From NCBI GenBank assembly GCA_001179505.1, contig CDMY01000391.1, positions 36,541-89,271 on the forward strand: DNA of 52,731 nucleotides, given 5' to 3'. This DNA is from Vitrella brassicaformis (Eukaryota; Sar; Vitrellaceae). Positions 22,812-33,400 of this stretch are shown in pieces (position 1 is the first letter of the stretch; the number at the start of each line of letters is the position of its first letter). The notes beneath the pieces are model-generated. The model saw nothing but the letters and a program-made list of their open reading frames with translations, was not told the origin of the DNA and did not search any database. The position numbers and the translations under genes were made by a program.

Positions 22812-24107
22812 CTAGACACAGGGCATGATGGATGGATGGTGTGTGTGGGCGAGAGGCCATGCACACTGAATTATGGATGAGAGTCGTTTTGTCATGATGA
22901 CTGACCGACTGACTGAGTGCTTTGGGTTGGACTTGAGGAAAAATTGCCTTGGTGACTGTCCAGGGAACAGAAATCGACAGATGCCGATTGTGTTGGGCAG
23001 GTGGTCCCGACAGAAGAAATCCTCCTGAGAGAAAACAAGCATAGGAAACCGTGCGGGGTCATCGATGGATCCGTGAGACGTCTGACTGACCTCGCATGTG
23101 TCTTGGTTTCTGCACTTCATGCGTGTGTATGGCAGCTGAATTTGGCCCTCCTTGAAGAACATCTGTTTGCTACTGTTACCTCCCCAGTGGTAGGCAAACC
23201 AGCTCTTGGGACTCCGCTCATACGTCACTCCCCTAAATCTCACTTCGTGATAGAATCTGTGATAGGAAGGCTCAGTTGTGGGCCCATTTATGTGGTCTCC
23301 CTGCCGACAGCCATGGCCACTCATCGGAATTTCAAACTCAAGGCGGACTCGTACACCTCTGCCCACAAACTGGACATAAGAGGCAAAGACATCGTCTGCA
23401 GCACTGAACCGCCAGCGCGGCCTCTTTGTCTTGCAGAGGCCGTCCAACTTCTGCTGCAGCGCTGTTGCCGCCTCCTTGACGATCGGGTTGGTGAGCTGTA
23501 CGGCTGTCTCGCCATTGACGACATCACCGGCAGCGAGCTGATGGACGTAGGGGATGGTGCTCTCTGGCTGGAAGCGGAAGAATCTGTGAATGCGGCAGAC
23601 AGTGCCGGTGCCATTATTCCATTGTTCGTCTTGCTCATCAGTGCACTCGGGATCGAGCATCTCGTTGAAGCGAAAGAGCACGAAGGGGTTGAGCTGTCCG
23701 TCGCCCTGGCCGTGATGAAGGGAATGCGCGTGGACGATCACATGTATCTCTGCGCCAGTGAAGCCCTTATGAGTGACCACAGACCCCTTTTGCCGCCTGC
23801 AGAGCCTCGCATCAGTGACCCTAAACTGAGTTGGTCGCAGTTCAGGTGTGACGGTGAGGGGGTTGGCGGCACGTTGCAGGTTGAGATCGTTGATGGCATC
23901 GGTTAGCAGCTCCTCAACCTGCCGCTTCTTGCCTTTCTTCCACTGCTGCGACTCCCCGCCGCCCACGGGGAACCACACCTCCGTGTCCGCTGGGCAGTCG
24001 CCGACAGACAGAAAAGACGCGAGATGGTCGATGGGGCGAGAAGGAGTCCCGGAGGCCGTGGTCACCAGCATAGTTGCAATCAGCAAGGCTGTCAGCAGAA
24101 GCTTCAT
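22812..24107 (-). CDS. Secreted single-exon protein with two possible cystatin-like segments
   Basis: Intronless frame, 431 aa, TAG stop at 22812. ATG at 24105-24107 is chosen because it begins a clear signal peptide (MKLLLTALLIATMLVTTAS); the frame is open further upstream. Two segments resemble the cystatin pattern of an N-terminal helix followed by strands: EELLTDAINDLNLQRAANPL with FRVTDARLCRRQKGSVV, and AATALQQKLDGLCKTKRPRW with FASYVQFVGRGVRVRLEFEI. No canonical QxVxG loop is exact (QFVGRG is nearest). The C-terminal half has Cys residues and Trp/Tyr-rich strands (SPKSWFAYHWGGNS). If it is cystatin-like it would inhibit C1 proteases such as the neighbour at 20-22 kb; this is weak inference. 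Being intronless among intron-rich genes is unusual. Confidence 0.6.
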   Translation of the reverse strand: MKLLLTALLIATMLVTTASGTPSRPIDHLASFLSVGDCPADTEVWFPVGGGESQQWKKGKKRQVEELLTDAINDLNLQRAANPLTVTPELRPTQFRVTDARLCRRQKGSVVTHKGFTGAEIHVIVHAHSLHHGQGDGQLNPFVLFRFNEMLDPECTDEQDEQWNNGTGTVCRIHRFFRFQPESTIPYVHQLAAGDVVNGETAVQLTNPIVKEAATALQQKLDGLCKTKRPRWRFSAADDVFASYVQFVGRGVRVRLEFEIPMSGHGCRQGDHINGPTTEPSYHRFYHEVRFRGVTYERSPKSWFAYHWGGNSSKQMFFKEGQIQLPYTRMKCRNQDTCEVSQTSHGSIDDPARFPMLVFSQEDFFCRDHLPNTIGICRFLFPGQSPRQFFLKSNPKHSVSRSVIMTKRLSSIIQCAWPLAHTHHPSIMPCV

Positions 24108-24339
24108 TGTCCAGCAGCAGGATGCCGCCGGGAAAAAAAGCGTTGCTTTGATTCTTGGGGGCCGGGGCGTCTCGGAAGCGCCCCCAGCCCCACCCCACTT
24201 CGTTTCCTTGCTGGGAACAAGCGATTCACTAACTCTGTAGGCTTGCATGCATCCCCACACAGACGTATGGCAACACCAACTCGGCACAAAAATACACAAA
24301 TGTATCAATGACATGTCTCTGTCTGGCTCAGTCAGTCAG

Positions 24340-27300
24340 TCAGCAGACATCGATGTCGTCCAGCGCATCGTCGCCATAGGCGTGCCGGGAGGGGAAGATC
24401 TGCGTCCAGTGGAAGGCCCACTCGTTGGGCAGCCCCCTGTGCGGCCATCCTGGCCACCTCTCTATTTCTGAAGCATTGCCGCTGCTGGCACCTATAGCGC
24501 CCCGCCACTTGAAGGCCGGAAGGGGAATATGGGGCGGACCGGACGTGCCTTGGGGCATCATTGCCGCAAACAAGCACTTGTTGACTACCTGCAGCCAGCC
24601 AGCCAGCCAGCCAGCCATGGATGAGATACAAACACACGATGCACAGTACTAGATGTGTGTTTGAGGATGCGTCCATTGTGTGCTCACTTACTTTGGCGTC
24701 GATGGCGCCGTTGGGTATGGGGTCGATCTTTGAGAGGTCGAAGCGCGCGGCGATGGCTATGCTGGGGTCCTCAGGCAGCCCACTCTCACTGCACACAAAT
24801 GGCCGGGTGCACAGAGAGACAGAGAGACATGAGTGTGTGTGTGTCTGTGTACCGATTGTCGAGTGGCGATCTGTTTCTCGTCATGAGTTGCCTCAGTTCA
24901 TGCAGCTCGCTCATGTCGGCACTGTGGTGGGCCAGCAGCACTGCCCGCGGGTTGTGGTCATACGAAAAGATGTTGCCGTGCTCCTGCTGCGCCTCTATGT
25001 AGCCCATTCCCTTCGCTACGTCGTCATAATACGGGCGATTGGTGGACAGAAAATGGCCCTTAGATGACAGCACCTGCGTCAACACACACATGCACATGAC
25101 ATGAATGGAGACCTCTGTGTGTTGGGTGGGCATGTGCCTGCACACCCACACAGCCTGCGTGTGTACGTGTGTGATGTCTCCAAAGTGTGTGAGGCCCGGC
25201 GACTGCTCGAGCAGGAAGAACGCATTGTCAGTGAGGCCGCCAGACTGCCGAAAACGGCCGTAATCCATCGCCATCCACTGGCTGCTGCCATACCCTACAC
25301 ACACACACACACACAGAAGCCACCATAAATGCACTCGACAGAGTGTGTGTGTGTGTGTGTCCCCTGTGCAGACCTGTGTTCTGTCTGGCGACGCAGCTGG
25401 TGAGGTGTGTGCCGGTGGTGGCGGTGCGGCCGCATGCGACCACGTGGAGGAAAAGAGGAATGGGGGCGGCCTCCTCGTCGGCCACTCGGGTGTGCATGGC
25501 CTTGTCGATGAGAGGGAGTGTGGTGTCCATCAGCAGCAGACCGCTGCTCAGCACATAGAAGCTGTCGCCCGATCCGATGAACCCTGCACGTACAAATCAA
25601 ATCAAGGAAGGATGAACAGCTTTCGCACCGAAGGTGCCATCTGTATGTGTGTTGTGTGTGTGTGGTGCCTGCGTATGATGAAAAGCTGATCCGTGGGGCG
25701 GCGAGCTGCGACTTTGGCAGAGCACCGAGGTTCAACTCATACCTGCAAAGACCAGACCAGCAGACATACCGAGACGCATTGGCCGCTCCGGTCTGACTAT
25801 CGACCTCACTGACTGACCGTTTCCATATTCTTGTCATGGTGGAGTAGTCGGACCATGTGGTGTGGCCGATGAGCACATCGCTGCCGTCGTCGGTCACCTT
25901 GACCATCGCCGAGCAGTGGCCCGACCGACGAACCAGCCGAGACCACTCAAGAAACGCCTAACACACGCCCAGCCATCGATGCATCACATCATGCCCCATT
26001 GAGGCCTTCCCCACCTGCTGACCTGTACTTGTGTGGTGGCATTGTTGAGTATAGCCGCCTTCTGTCTGCTGTCGCCCGTCTGCATGAGCACGGCAGCGAC
26101 GCTCTCAGGGGGCGGCTGGGAGGGCTCGGGGGGCGGGCTCATCTCGACATGTGAGTCGTCAACCACCACTTGCTGCTGCTGGGGGCCTGTCTGCCGGTAC
26201 TTTTGGCTGACAAGACAGTGGGAGAGATGGTTGTGTGTGTCTGTCCTGCCAGTGGTGCGGTGTGTGTGCGCACCGTACCGTTCATGGCTGGCCTGTGTGT
26301 TGAAGGCCTGCCTGAGGTCGCCCATGTATGGGTGTGAGTTGAGGAAGATCATGTCGGTCATGCTCATGGGGGTGGCATGGAAGTGCCGCGCATTGTCGTT
26401 GTAGCCATCCATCATTCCCCACAGCTGCCCACACAAAACACAGAAGACCTCCCACTCACACTCACACACGAGAGGCCTTCCATCCACAGGCAATGTGGCC
26501 CACCTGGAAGAAGGCGTATCTGACGTGCTTCAGATAGGGGTCGTCAATCTCGTCGACCAGTGTGTGGTGGTGGAAGTGTATTTCTCGCTTCATCGCCGCC
26601 AGTTGCCGCTCGAAATGCGCGCCGATGTTCTGCAGGGCGTCCGTGTCGTGGTCCTCCATCAGCAGCAGATCCACTAGATTGGCATTCATCTCCCCTGCAC
26701 AGCGACACACAACACACCGACCCATGTGTTTAAACAAACGTCTGTGTGTATGGAAGAAGCAGAGAGCTGACCGATTCGCACGGCAGAGAGGAATCCCTCC
26801 GCATAGCCTGACAGACACACAGACACACAGACGGGCGTTGCTGATTGATGGATGCCCTTCCTTCGTGCGTAGGGTGCACACACAGCTTACGGACCTGCGG
26901 CGTACATTTTGACGTCATTGCTGGCGATGTCGTGGCCAGAGGTCCGCAGGTAGAGATGCCCCCACCCCTCCGTACTCAAAGTATCGTTGAACCTGCAGGC
27001 AACACACACAATCCACGCAGACAAAGACGACAGACACCAATCTGCCCATTGCAAAGGCAGTGCACCCTCCCTCCCTTACTGGTGTTTTGTGTTGTGCTCA
27101 CCATCCATAGGCAATGCAGGTGTGGTCAAGCCCCTTGATGACCCGCAGCTGCCCAGTGCCCCTGTTCATGCAAACGCTCAAGCCATCCAGCGGGTCACAC
27201 GCCTCCATGTCCAGCCCAATCTCCATTGGGAACAGCCTGCCAGACGGCTGGTGGTGCCCCTGGCCAGACGGGGCGCCTTCATTCGGCTGCTGTTGTTGCT

Positions 27301-27427
27301 GCTGCGACAGGGAGGCGCTGATTGAGCGAGATCCGCTGAATGCCAGCCGCCTATGTGACGAGAGGCGGGCAGATCTGCCAACGCCTACCAGCAGAAGGCA
27401 CACAAACCAGCGTGAAAAAATCCTCAT
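24340..27427 (-). CDS. Phospholipase B-like (PLBD/lamina ancestor family) lysosomal hydrolase
   Basis: Thirteen exons with all phases closing (706 aa): 27102-27427, 26895-26992, 26770-26805, 26504-26694, 26279-26424, 26023-26206, 25818-25957, 25669-25742, 25374-25583, 25146-25294, 24853-25073, 24692-24788, 24340-24588 (TGA). Signal peptide at the start (MRIFSRWFVCLLLVGVG). Family landmarks in order: GWGHLYLRTSG..YAAGYAEGFL, RHFHATPMSMTDMIFL, the Ntn-type nucleophile region GHCSAMVK followed by IGHTTWSDYSTM, GFIGSGDSFYVLSSGLLLMD, SSQWMAMDY, LLEQSPGLTHF, NRPYYDDVAKGMGY, LHELRQLMTRNR and a C-terminal PNGAIDAK region. PLBD proteins are self-processing Ntn hydrolases of lysosomes. The pro-segment before the Cys has a Gln/Pro-rich insert. 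The exon 8 donor at 25667-25668 is GC. It diverges from the ARM gene across fewer than 100 bp. Confidence 0.9.
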
Positions 27428-27493
27428 CCGCCCTGTGAAAAAATAGAAAACAGTGTGTAAATAGACGGGACTTCTCTATTTCTTTCTCTCCAG
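27428..27493. promoter_or_regulatory. Very short divergent promoter region
   Basis: Only about 66 bp lie between the PLBD start codon and the first plausible coding base of the importin-like gene. The stretch is locally A-rich (gtgaaaaaatagaaaaca) and ends in a pyrimidine tract with cag (27485-27493). That could be an acceptor, in which case the ARM gene has an upstream exon overlapping the PLBD 5' region. Confidence 0.4.
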
Positions 27494-29735
27494 GCTTCCA
27501 CTCTGTGATGGGTGGCATTCTGTCCATCATTGCCGCCGCCCGGTCGGCTCTTCTGTCCTTGATCTTCCCGTGGCGCAAAACCAACCTCACGGAAGCACCT
27601 TCCAAGAGCTCCAGCGGCGGCTCAGCCCGTCGCCGCGTGAGCTCATCGTCGACTCCAGAGTGGTGCCGGTGCTCAACACTCTGCTCAAGAACAGCTGGCG
27701 TCCGCGGCTCCAGGCGGAGGCGGTGAGATCTCTGGCAGCTGCGGGTGCGGTTTCTGTCCCGACGCTGGTGCAGCTTCTCTCGAACCCGTCCACTCATCTC
27801 GGGGTGCGCGTCATGGCGGCGGATCTCCTTTGCCTTGCCAAGATGTGTTATGACGTCGAGCAAAGCGTCTCGGAGAGCGTCAGCATGACAGCTTTGCTCG
27901 ACGTCCTGGCCAATGGACTCAACGGCGGTGATGCAGCCATCAAACTCGAGGCCGCCAGTACAGTTCGCAGGCTGCTGTCCATCGGAGAGGAGCCGCCCAT
28001 CCAGGAGTCCATCGATGCGGGCGTCATCCAACCACTCGTCCAGGCACTCGCCGACTCGGCCTGCCCGAGACTACAATTCGAAGCGGCGGGGGCGCTGACC
28101 AACATCACTGCGGGCACATCGGAGCAGATCCAGGCGGTGGTCGATGAGGGTGCCATCCCGCTCTTCATGCAGCTGCTGGCGTCTCCTGACGACGCTGTGC
28201 GCGTCCAGTCCGTGTTGGCACTGGGCCACATCGCAGACGACTCGACAGCACACCGCGACCTGGTGCTGGAGGCTGGGGTGATGCAGCCGCTGCTCAACCT
28301 CCTGCGCGATACCGAGACGGTATTCGCCCTCCTTGGCGCTGTCACTTGGACGCTCGTGGGTCTCTGCCGCGGCCGGCCAAGGCCCCTCTTCGGTCTGGTG
28401 TCACCCGCCCTGCCGCCTCTCGTCGGCCTCATCAACACTCCCCAGCAAGACGAAATAGTGCTCATCAACGCCTGCTGGGCACTGGCCTACCTGACCGACG
28501 GGCCGGCAGGGCAGATCGACACATTCATGGGCACTGGCGCGTGCCGCCGTGTAGTGGATCTGCTGACCAACGCCAGCTTGGAAGTCCAGACATCTGCCCT
28601 GAGAACAGTGGGCAACGTCCTCACCACTGGTGGGTGGGTGGGTGGCAAGCCCGAGGGGCCAATAGGTACTCTGTCTGTGTGTCGTTCAGGTGACGATCAT
28701 CACCGTCAGGCGCTCATCGAGTGCGGTGCCCTTCCCCAGCTGAGTGTGCTGCTGTTGTCACCTAGGAACGACCTTCGCAAACAGGCGTGCTGGGTCGTAT
28801 CCAACTTCGTGGCCGGTAGGTGGCTGGGTGGGGAGCTACAGAGGACGCCGCATGTTTGATTTGTGCAGGCACGCGTCAGCACATCCAGGCAGTTATCGAT
28901 GGCGGCCTGGTACTTCGGCTGGTCGAAATGGTCGCAACAGACGAGTGGTGGGTGGGCCAAGAGGCCGCATGGGTCATTGCCAATGCAGCGACGGCCGGAT
29001 CACAGCAGCAGGTACGCAGAGGGAGACACAATCAACATGGTCAGTGGGGTGGTTTCTGTGACCCCCGTTTCTTCATTCAGGTTGAATCTCTGGCCAATTG
29101 TGGATGTGTGGAGCCCCTGTGTCGTCTCCTAGAGCTAGCTTAAGACCGCAACGAGACCATTGTTGCCCTCAACGGACTCACAAACATCCTATAGTATGCA
29201 TATTCACACATGCTGCGCACACACATACAGGCACACGAAGCATCCTCGTTGTGTGTCCAATGCGTGCAGTGAAGGGTGGCAGGTGCAGGTGCGTGAGGGC
29301 TACCCAATCAACCTCTGGTGTATGATGGTGCAAGAGGCTGGCGGCCTGGACAAGATCATCGAGCTGCAGGACAGCGAAGATCCGACCATCGCACATAAGG
29401 TCAGTACAACCAACACATATATGAATACACAAGGCAACCCAGCTCCTCCCCTCACCGTATGGCCCGCCTTTTCTTGCTCACAGTGTCGTGCGATTCTTGA
29501 GGCCCACTTCCCTCGAGCTGGCGGCGGTGACCAATACCCGCTGGGCCATGATAGTGATGGTGCTGATGAGGGGGGTGAGGCGGCTCACGACGACGATAGC
29601 TACGGGGACATCGATAGCGATGACTACGTAGAGACCGGTGTGGTCCCTGCAGCCGACACCGACGGGAAGAAAAAATCGGCGGGCAGCCTGACGCAGTCGG
29701 AGCCTTCTGAGTCGATTTCTGACGGGGATAGCTAG
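27494..29735 (+). CDS. Importin-alpha-like ARM-repeat protein with a premature TAA
   Basis: Exons 27494-28629, 28690-28815, 28869-29011, 29081-29193, 29270-29399, 29484-29735 (TAG), phases closing. ARM repeats fill residues from about 40 to the end of exon 5: IPLFMQLLASPDDAVRVQSV, LALGHIADDS, PQLSVLLLSPRNDLRKQACW then VVSNFVAG, EAAWVIANAATAGSQQQ, EAGGLDKIIELQDSEDPTIA. The ACWVVSN and EAAWVIAN pattern and the final EAGGLDKI are typical of importin alpha, the adaptor for classical nuclear localisation signals. No IBB domain is visible and no ATG lies in frame before about 27814, so an upstream exon is likely. TAA at 29141-29143 interrupts the ninth or tenth repeat (CRLLELA*DRNETIVALNGL) although homology continues in the same frame beyond it. 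The C-terminus is acidic. Confidence 0.75.
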
Positions 29736-29901
29736 ATGATGTACGGGGGGGAGTAGATGCTTCGCTTCTGTGGTGCATCATGTGTACAGTGAATACGTCA
29801 TGGATCGATGGAATTTGTGGTGGTATGCATCCATTGCATTATATAAATGGCCGCATCCTGGCCCATCAGTAAACGGAAAAAGAAAGTTCCGCCGCTACGC
29901 C

Positions 29902-30460
29902 ATGGCGACGCATTTGGCGAAGCCGTCCTATAGTGAGCGTTATCGCGACGACACCCACGAGTTCCGGCACGTCATACTCGACAAAGAGGTCGGTCCGACA
30001 ATGATGGATCTGGCAAGAGAAGGCCAATGGCTGGATGGCTGGCTGGCTGGCTGGATGGTGGTTCTTTCTTCGCAGACCAAGAAGATCTATGACGAGTGCA
30101 TCCGCGAGAAACGGAAGAACGGCGAGGACGAACTCCTGGTATGTAAGCCACAGCTGGGGAAATGCCCACGGTCATCCATCCAATGTCATCCAATGGCACA
30201 TCCATCATTCGTCGCTTTCCCTGGTGTGTGCAGACGGAGAAGGAGTGGCGTGAGGTGCTGCACCTCACACAGTCCAGCGGCTGGCGCCACTACGGCATAT
30301 ACAAGTGGGTAGATCTCCATCCATCCCACGCACCTGCATTGCAATGCATTCGCATCACATCTGTGGCAGTGGATGGATGGATGCTCTGTGTCTGCCTCCC
30401 GGTGTGCGCAGGCCGGAGCCGCACATTTTGTTGTTCAAGCGCCCCCGCACCGACAAGTGA
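29902..30460 (+). CDS. CKS1: CKS1-type cyclin-dependent kinase regulatory subunit
   Basis: Exons 29902-29988, 30076-30138, 30234-30304, 30412-30460 give 89 aa with closing phases, normal for this family. Residues: YSERYRDDTHEFRHVILDKE matches the phosphate-binding N-terminal strands; TEKEWREVLHLTQSSGWRHY then GIYKPEPHILLFKRP matches the C-terminal signature (W.HY..H/Y.PEPHILLF.RP), including the HxPEPH-type hinge with Tyr-Lys in place of His-Glu. A lysine-rich insert (KKIYDECIREKRKNGED) lies between the halves. CKS proteins bind CDKs and, in animals, assist SCF-Skp2. Reading through the first intron is also possible (no stop) and would add a Trp-rich insert; I prefer the spliced form for its length. 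It lies 14 kb from the cyclin fusion gene C, with no evidence of a functional link. Confidence 0.88.
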
Positions 30461-33400
30461 GTGGGGAGGGGCCGGAGCATGATGCTGCCTGCCAGCGAGG
30501 CGAGGCGCGGCGCAGCAGCAGCAGTAGACGCGATATATAGATGGATGGATGGGTGGGGAATGCATTGAATCGATGGACGGGACCGACCAATGGTGTATAC
30601 CTAACTGGCATGATCCATGACAGACAGACGCGTGTATGTGTGTGCCAACCATGGACACGACATGACACTCGTGCGTGCAAGAGCGACAAGTCAAGAATAT
30701 CCTTTGCCCTGGGCCGGCCATTATTCTCTTGATTTTCATTTTCGACCGTCCGGTCCGCTGTGTCCTGTCTGTCTGTCCACCAACCATCATCTCTTGTCTG
30801 TCTGTCCGTCTTTCTGGCCTGTCCTTCCCCCCGTCTTTCGGTGGGCAGTGGGTGGGTGGGTGCCAGTGGGTGGCTGTCATCGCCCGGCTGTCTTACATAC
30901 TTGCTGCAGTGCTTGCTTGCTAGATAGATAAACTGTCTGTCCGTCTGTACAAAAGTAGGCAGGAAAAAACCCTAACACTCTCCTCTCCGCCCGCCACAGC
31001 GCACTCCACTCATCCACTCCATGCATGGCACAGGACACTCAGTGAGGCAGGTCGACACGTACAGCGTCGATTGGCATGCCATCTCTTGGTTGCTTCGGTG
31101 TGCGTCTGTCCGCTTGTCTGTGGCACTCGGCTGGAAAGGCATCGCATGTCGACCGGACCGCCGGCGACACTTGAGACCAACCCGGCCGACATGCCACACA
31201 AACAGACATACGCGCGTGAGACAGACACAGACAGAAATCACGCCACGCCCCATTTCATTCATATCACTGTATCACTGCACACAACCGACCGCATGGTTAC
31301 GATACGCACCATTTCTCCCTCTCAGACACATCACCACCGCCAGGCAGCCAAGAAGGCAGTCGGACCGGTATCAACTCAACTCGTGTGGCAGGCACGCAGA
31401 CTGATTGTGTTGAGGGTCGCCAAAACCTCACTACCAGCTGTAAACACCGGACAGACAGACAGACAGACAGGCAGACACACAGACAGACGAGAGCGACGAG
31501 CGCCGGTCAGGCATGAGCATGCGGGCATCCTTTCACTTAGACACTGTCCGTGGAGTGTGATGTGGTGTGTGTTGCGATCGGCGCTGGCTGGGTGCAGACC
31601 TGGCTCGGCCAGACAAGTGCGAAGAAGTGGCTGAGTAGTAGCAGCCGTGCTTCGCTGAGATGCATCCGCATCCATCCATCGTCACACACAGGCCGGCCGA
31701 CCAGCGCACCAGCGGACGAAAAAAAGGCTCCATCATCGAATGAGTGAGTGAGTGAGTGAGTGAGCTGGTCATGGTCATGCACGCAGCAGGCATGGATTAG
31801 GCAATCAATCGGATTGGATTAGGCAATCGCTGAGAAGAGAAAGGCAATCTTACCTACCTACACTTGGCCAGCCGTGGAGAGGAAAGATAATGCATAGCTA
31901 CCATACACTCGGCTGCTCTCTGTCTCTTGCAAACATACGTACGTATCTCGCTGCCCCTCCCTCCCTCCCCTCCCCATATCTGTTCGCCCGCCTGTACAAG
32001 TTCTAGTCGGCTACCTGCTCTATGCTCCAAAGTCTACACTCAGTCATTGTCTGGCCATCTGTGTCGGGGGCAAGAGGGGCATTGGGGAGGGAGGGGAGGG
32101 GCATTGGGGAGGGGGAGGGATTGGAGGGGAGAGAGCGGTCCGCTGACGGGCTCTCTGTCTCCTCCTCATCTAGATCACTAGAGATAAGACAGATGGCGGG
32201 CTGGCTTACTGGCTGACCGATGGCCCGCATTTCGTCTGTGTGTGAGTGTGTGTATGTGTGGGTGTGATGCGTCAGTTAGTCAGTCGGCTTGCAAAAAACC
32301 TAGGCATGCAATGCAGCAGGGGAGAGCGAGCGAGAGACAAGCGAGTACACGGACTCGAGTCGAGAGAGGCAGGCGTAGCGTATCGGTATGGTTAGATAAG
32401 ATGAGGTGGATGCGTGGATGCTGCCTCAAGCAAGAGAGAGCCTCATTCGATTCGTAGAAACACACGACACGCACACACGAAAGGCCCAGGCCCCCCCCCC
32501 CCCCCCCCNNNNNNNNNNNNNNNNNNNNNNNNNNNNNNNNNNNNNNNNNNNNNNNNNNNNNNNNNNNNNNNNNNNNNNNNNNNNNNNNNNNNNNNNNNNN
32601 NNNNNNNNNNNNNNNNNNNNNNNNNNNNNNNNNNNNNNNNNNNNNNNNNNNNNNNNNNNNNNNNNNNNNNNNNNNNNNNNNNNNNNNNNNNNNNNNNNNN
32701 NNNNNNNNNNNNNNNNNNNNNNNNNNNNNNNNNNNNNNNNNNNNNNNNNNNNNNNNNNNNNNNNNNNNNNNNNNNNNNNNNNNNNNNNNNNNNNNNNNNN
32801 NNNNNNNNCCCCCCCCCCCCCCCCGCATCGCATTAGCCAGCAGATGACTGCATGCGCAGCATAGGCGCAGGAAGTGAGTGGGACGGGCCGAATGACTGAC
32901 TGGCCGTGCGTCATGGGTACACCACACCACACAGCATACCATACACACACGCACATGGGGGAAAGCCGCCAGCCGCGTGTGGCCGGACGGACGTAAAACA
33001 TGACATGGTCAGACTGCTAGCTATCGACAAGACAAACATCCCTCGGGAGGGACGTCGCAGAGAGAAAGAGAGAGCGAGGGGGAGAGAGAGGATGTTATGT
33101 CAAAATCCAGCCATTCATTCGTCCGTACTCCCAGCAGTCGTACATGTGTGTGCATTCACAGGTCCGTCCATCCATCCATCCATCCCCCCTCCCACAGAGC
33201 CCACATGGTGCTACGCAAAGCACAACGAGGGAGGGCAAAAGCAAAGTCCACACCCACACCAAAGGGCACATCAGTCATCAGCCACTCGTTCCATCAGCCA
33301 GCCAGACATTCAGCAAGACGTCCTCCTCCTTCCTTGTGTGTGTGTGTCTGTGTGTGTGTATGGTTTATCAAGGGCCATTGATTAGACAGACAGCCGTAGT

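Noticed and set aside
27847-28468. 206-codon minus-strand frame in the ARM gene
   Set aside because: Antisense of conserved ARM repeats; the plus strand carries the homology.
1587-29143. Reassignment of TAA as a sense codon (TAA inside the Cys-rich and importin genes)
   Set aside because: Gene A appears to end in TAA, most coding exons contain none, and one of the two cases is removable as a short intron. Lesion or error is simpler.
32280-33001. Long frames across the N gap
   Set aside because: They translate unknown bases and C homopolymers.
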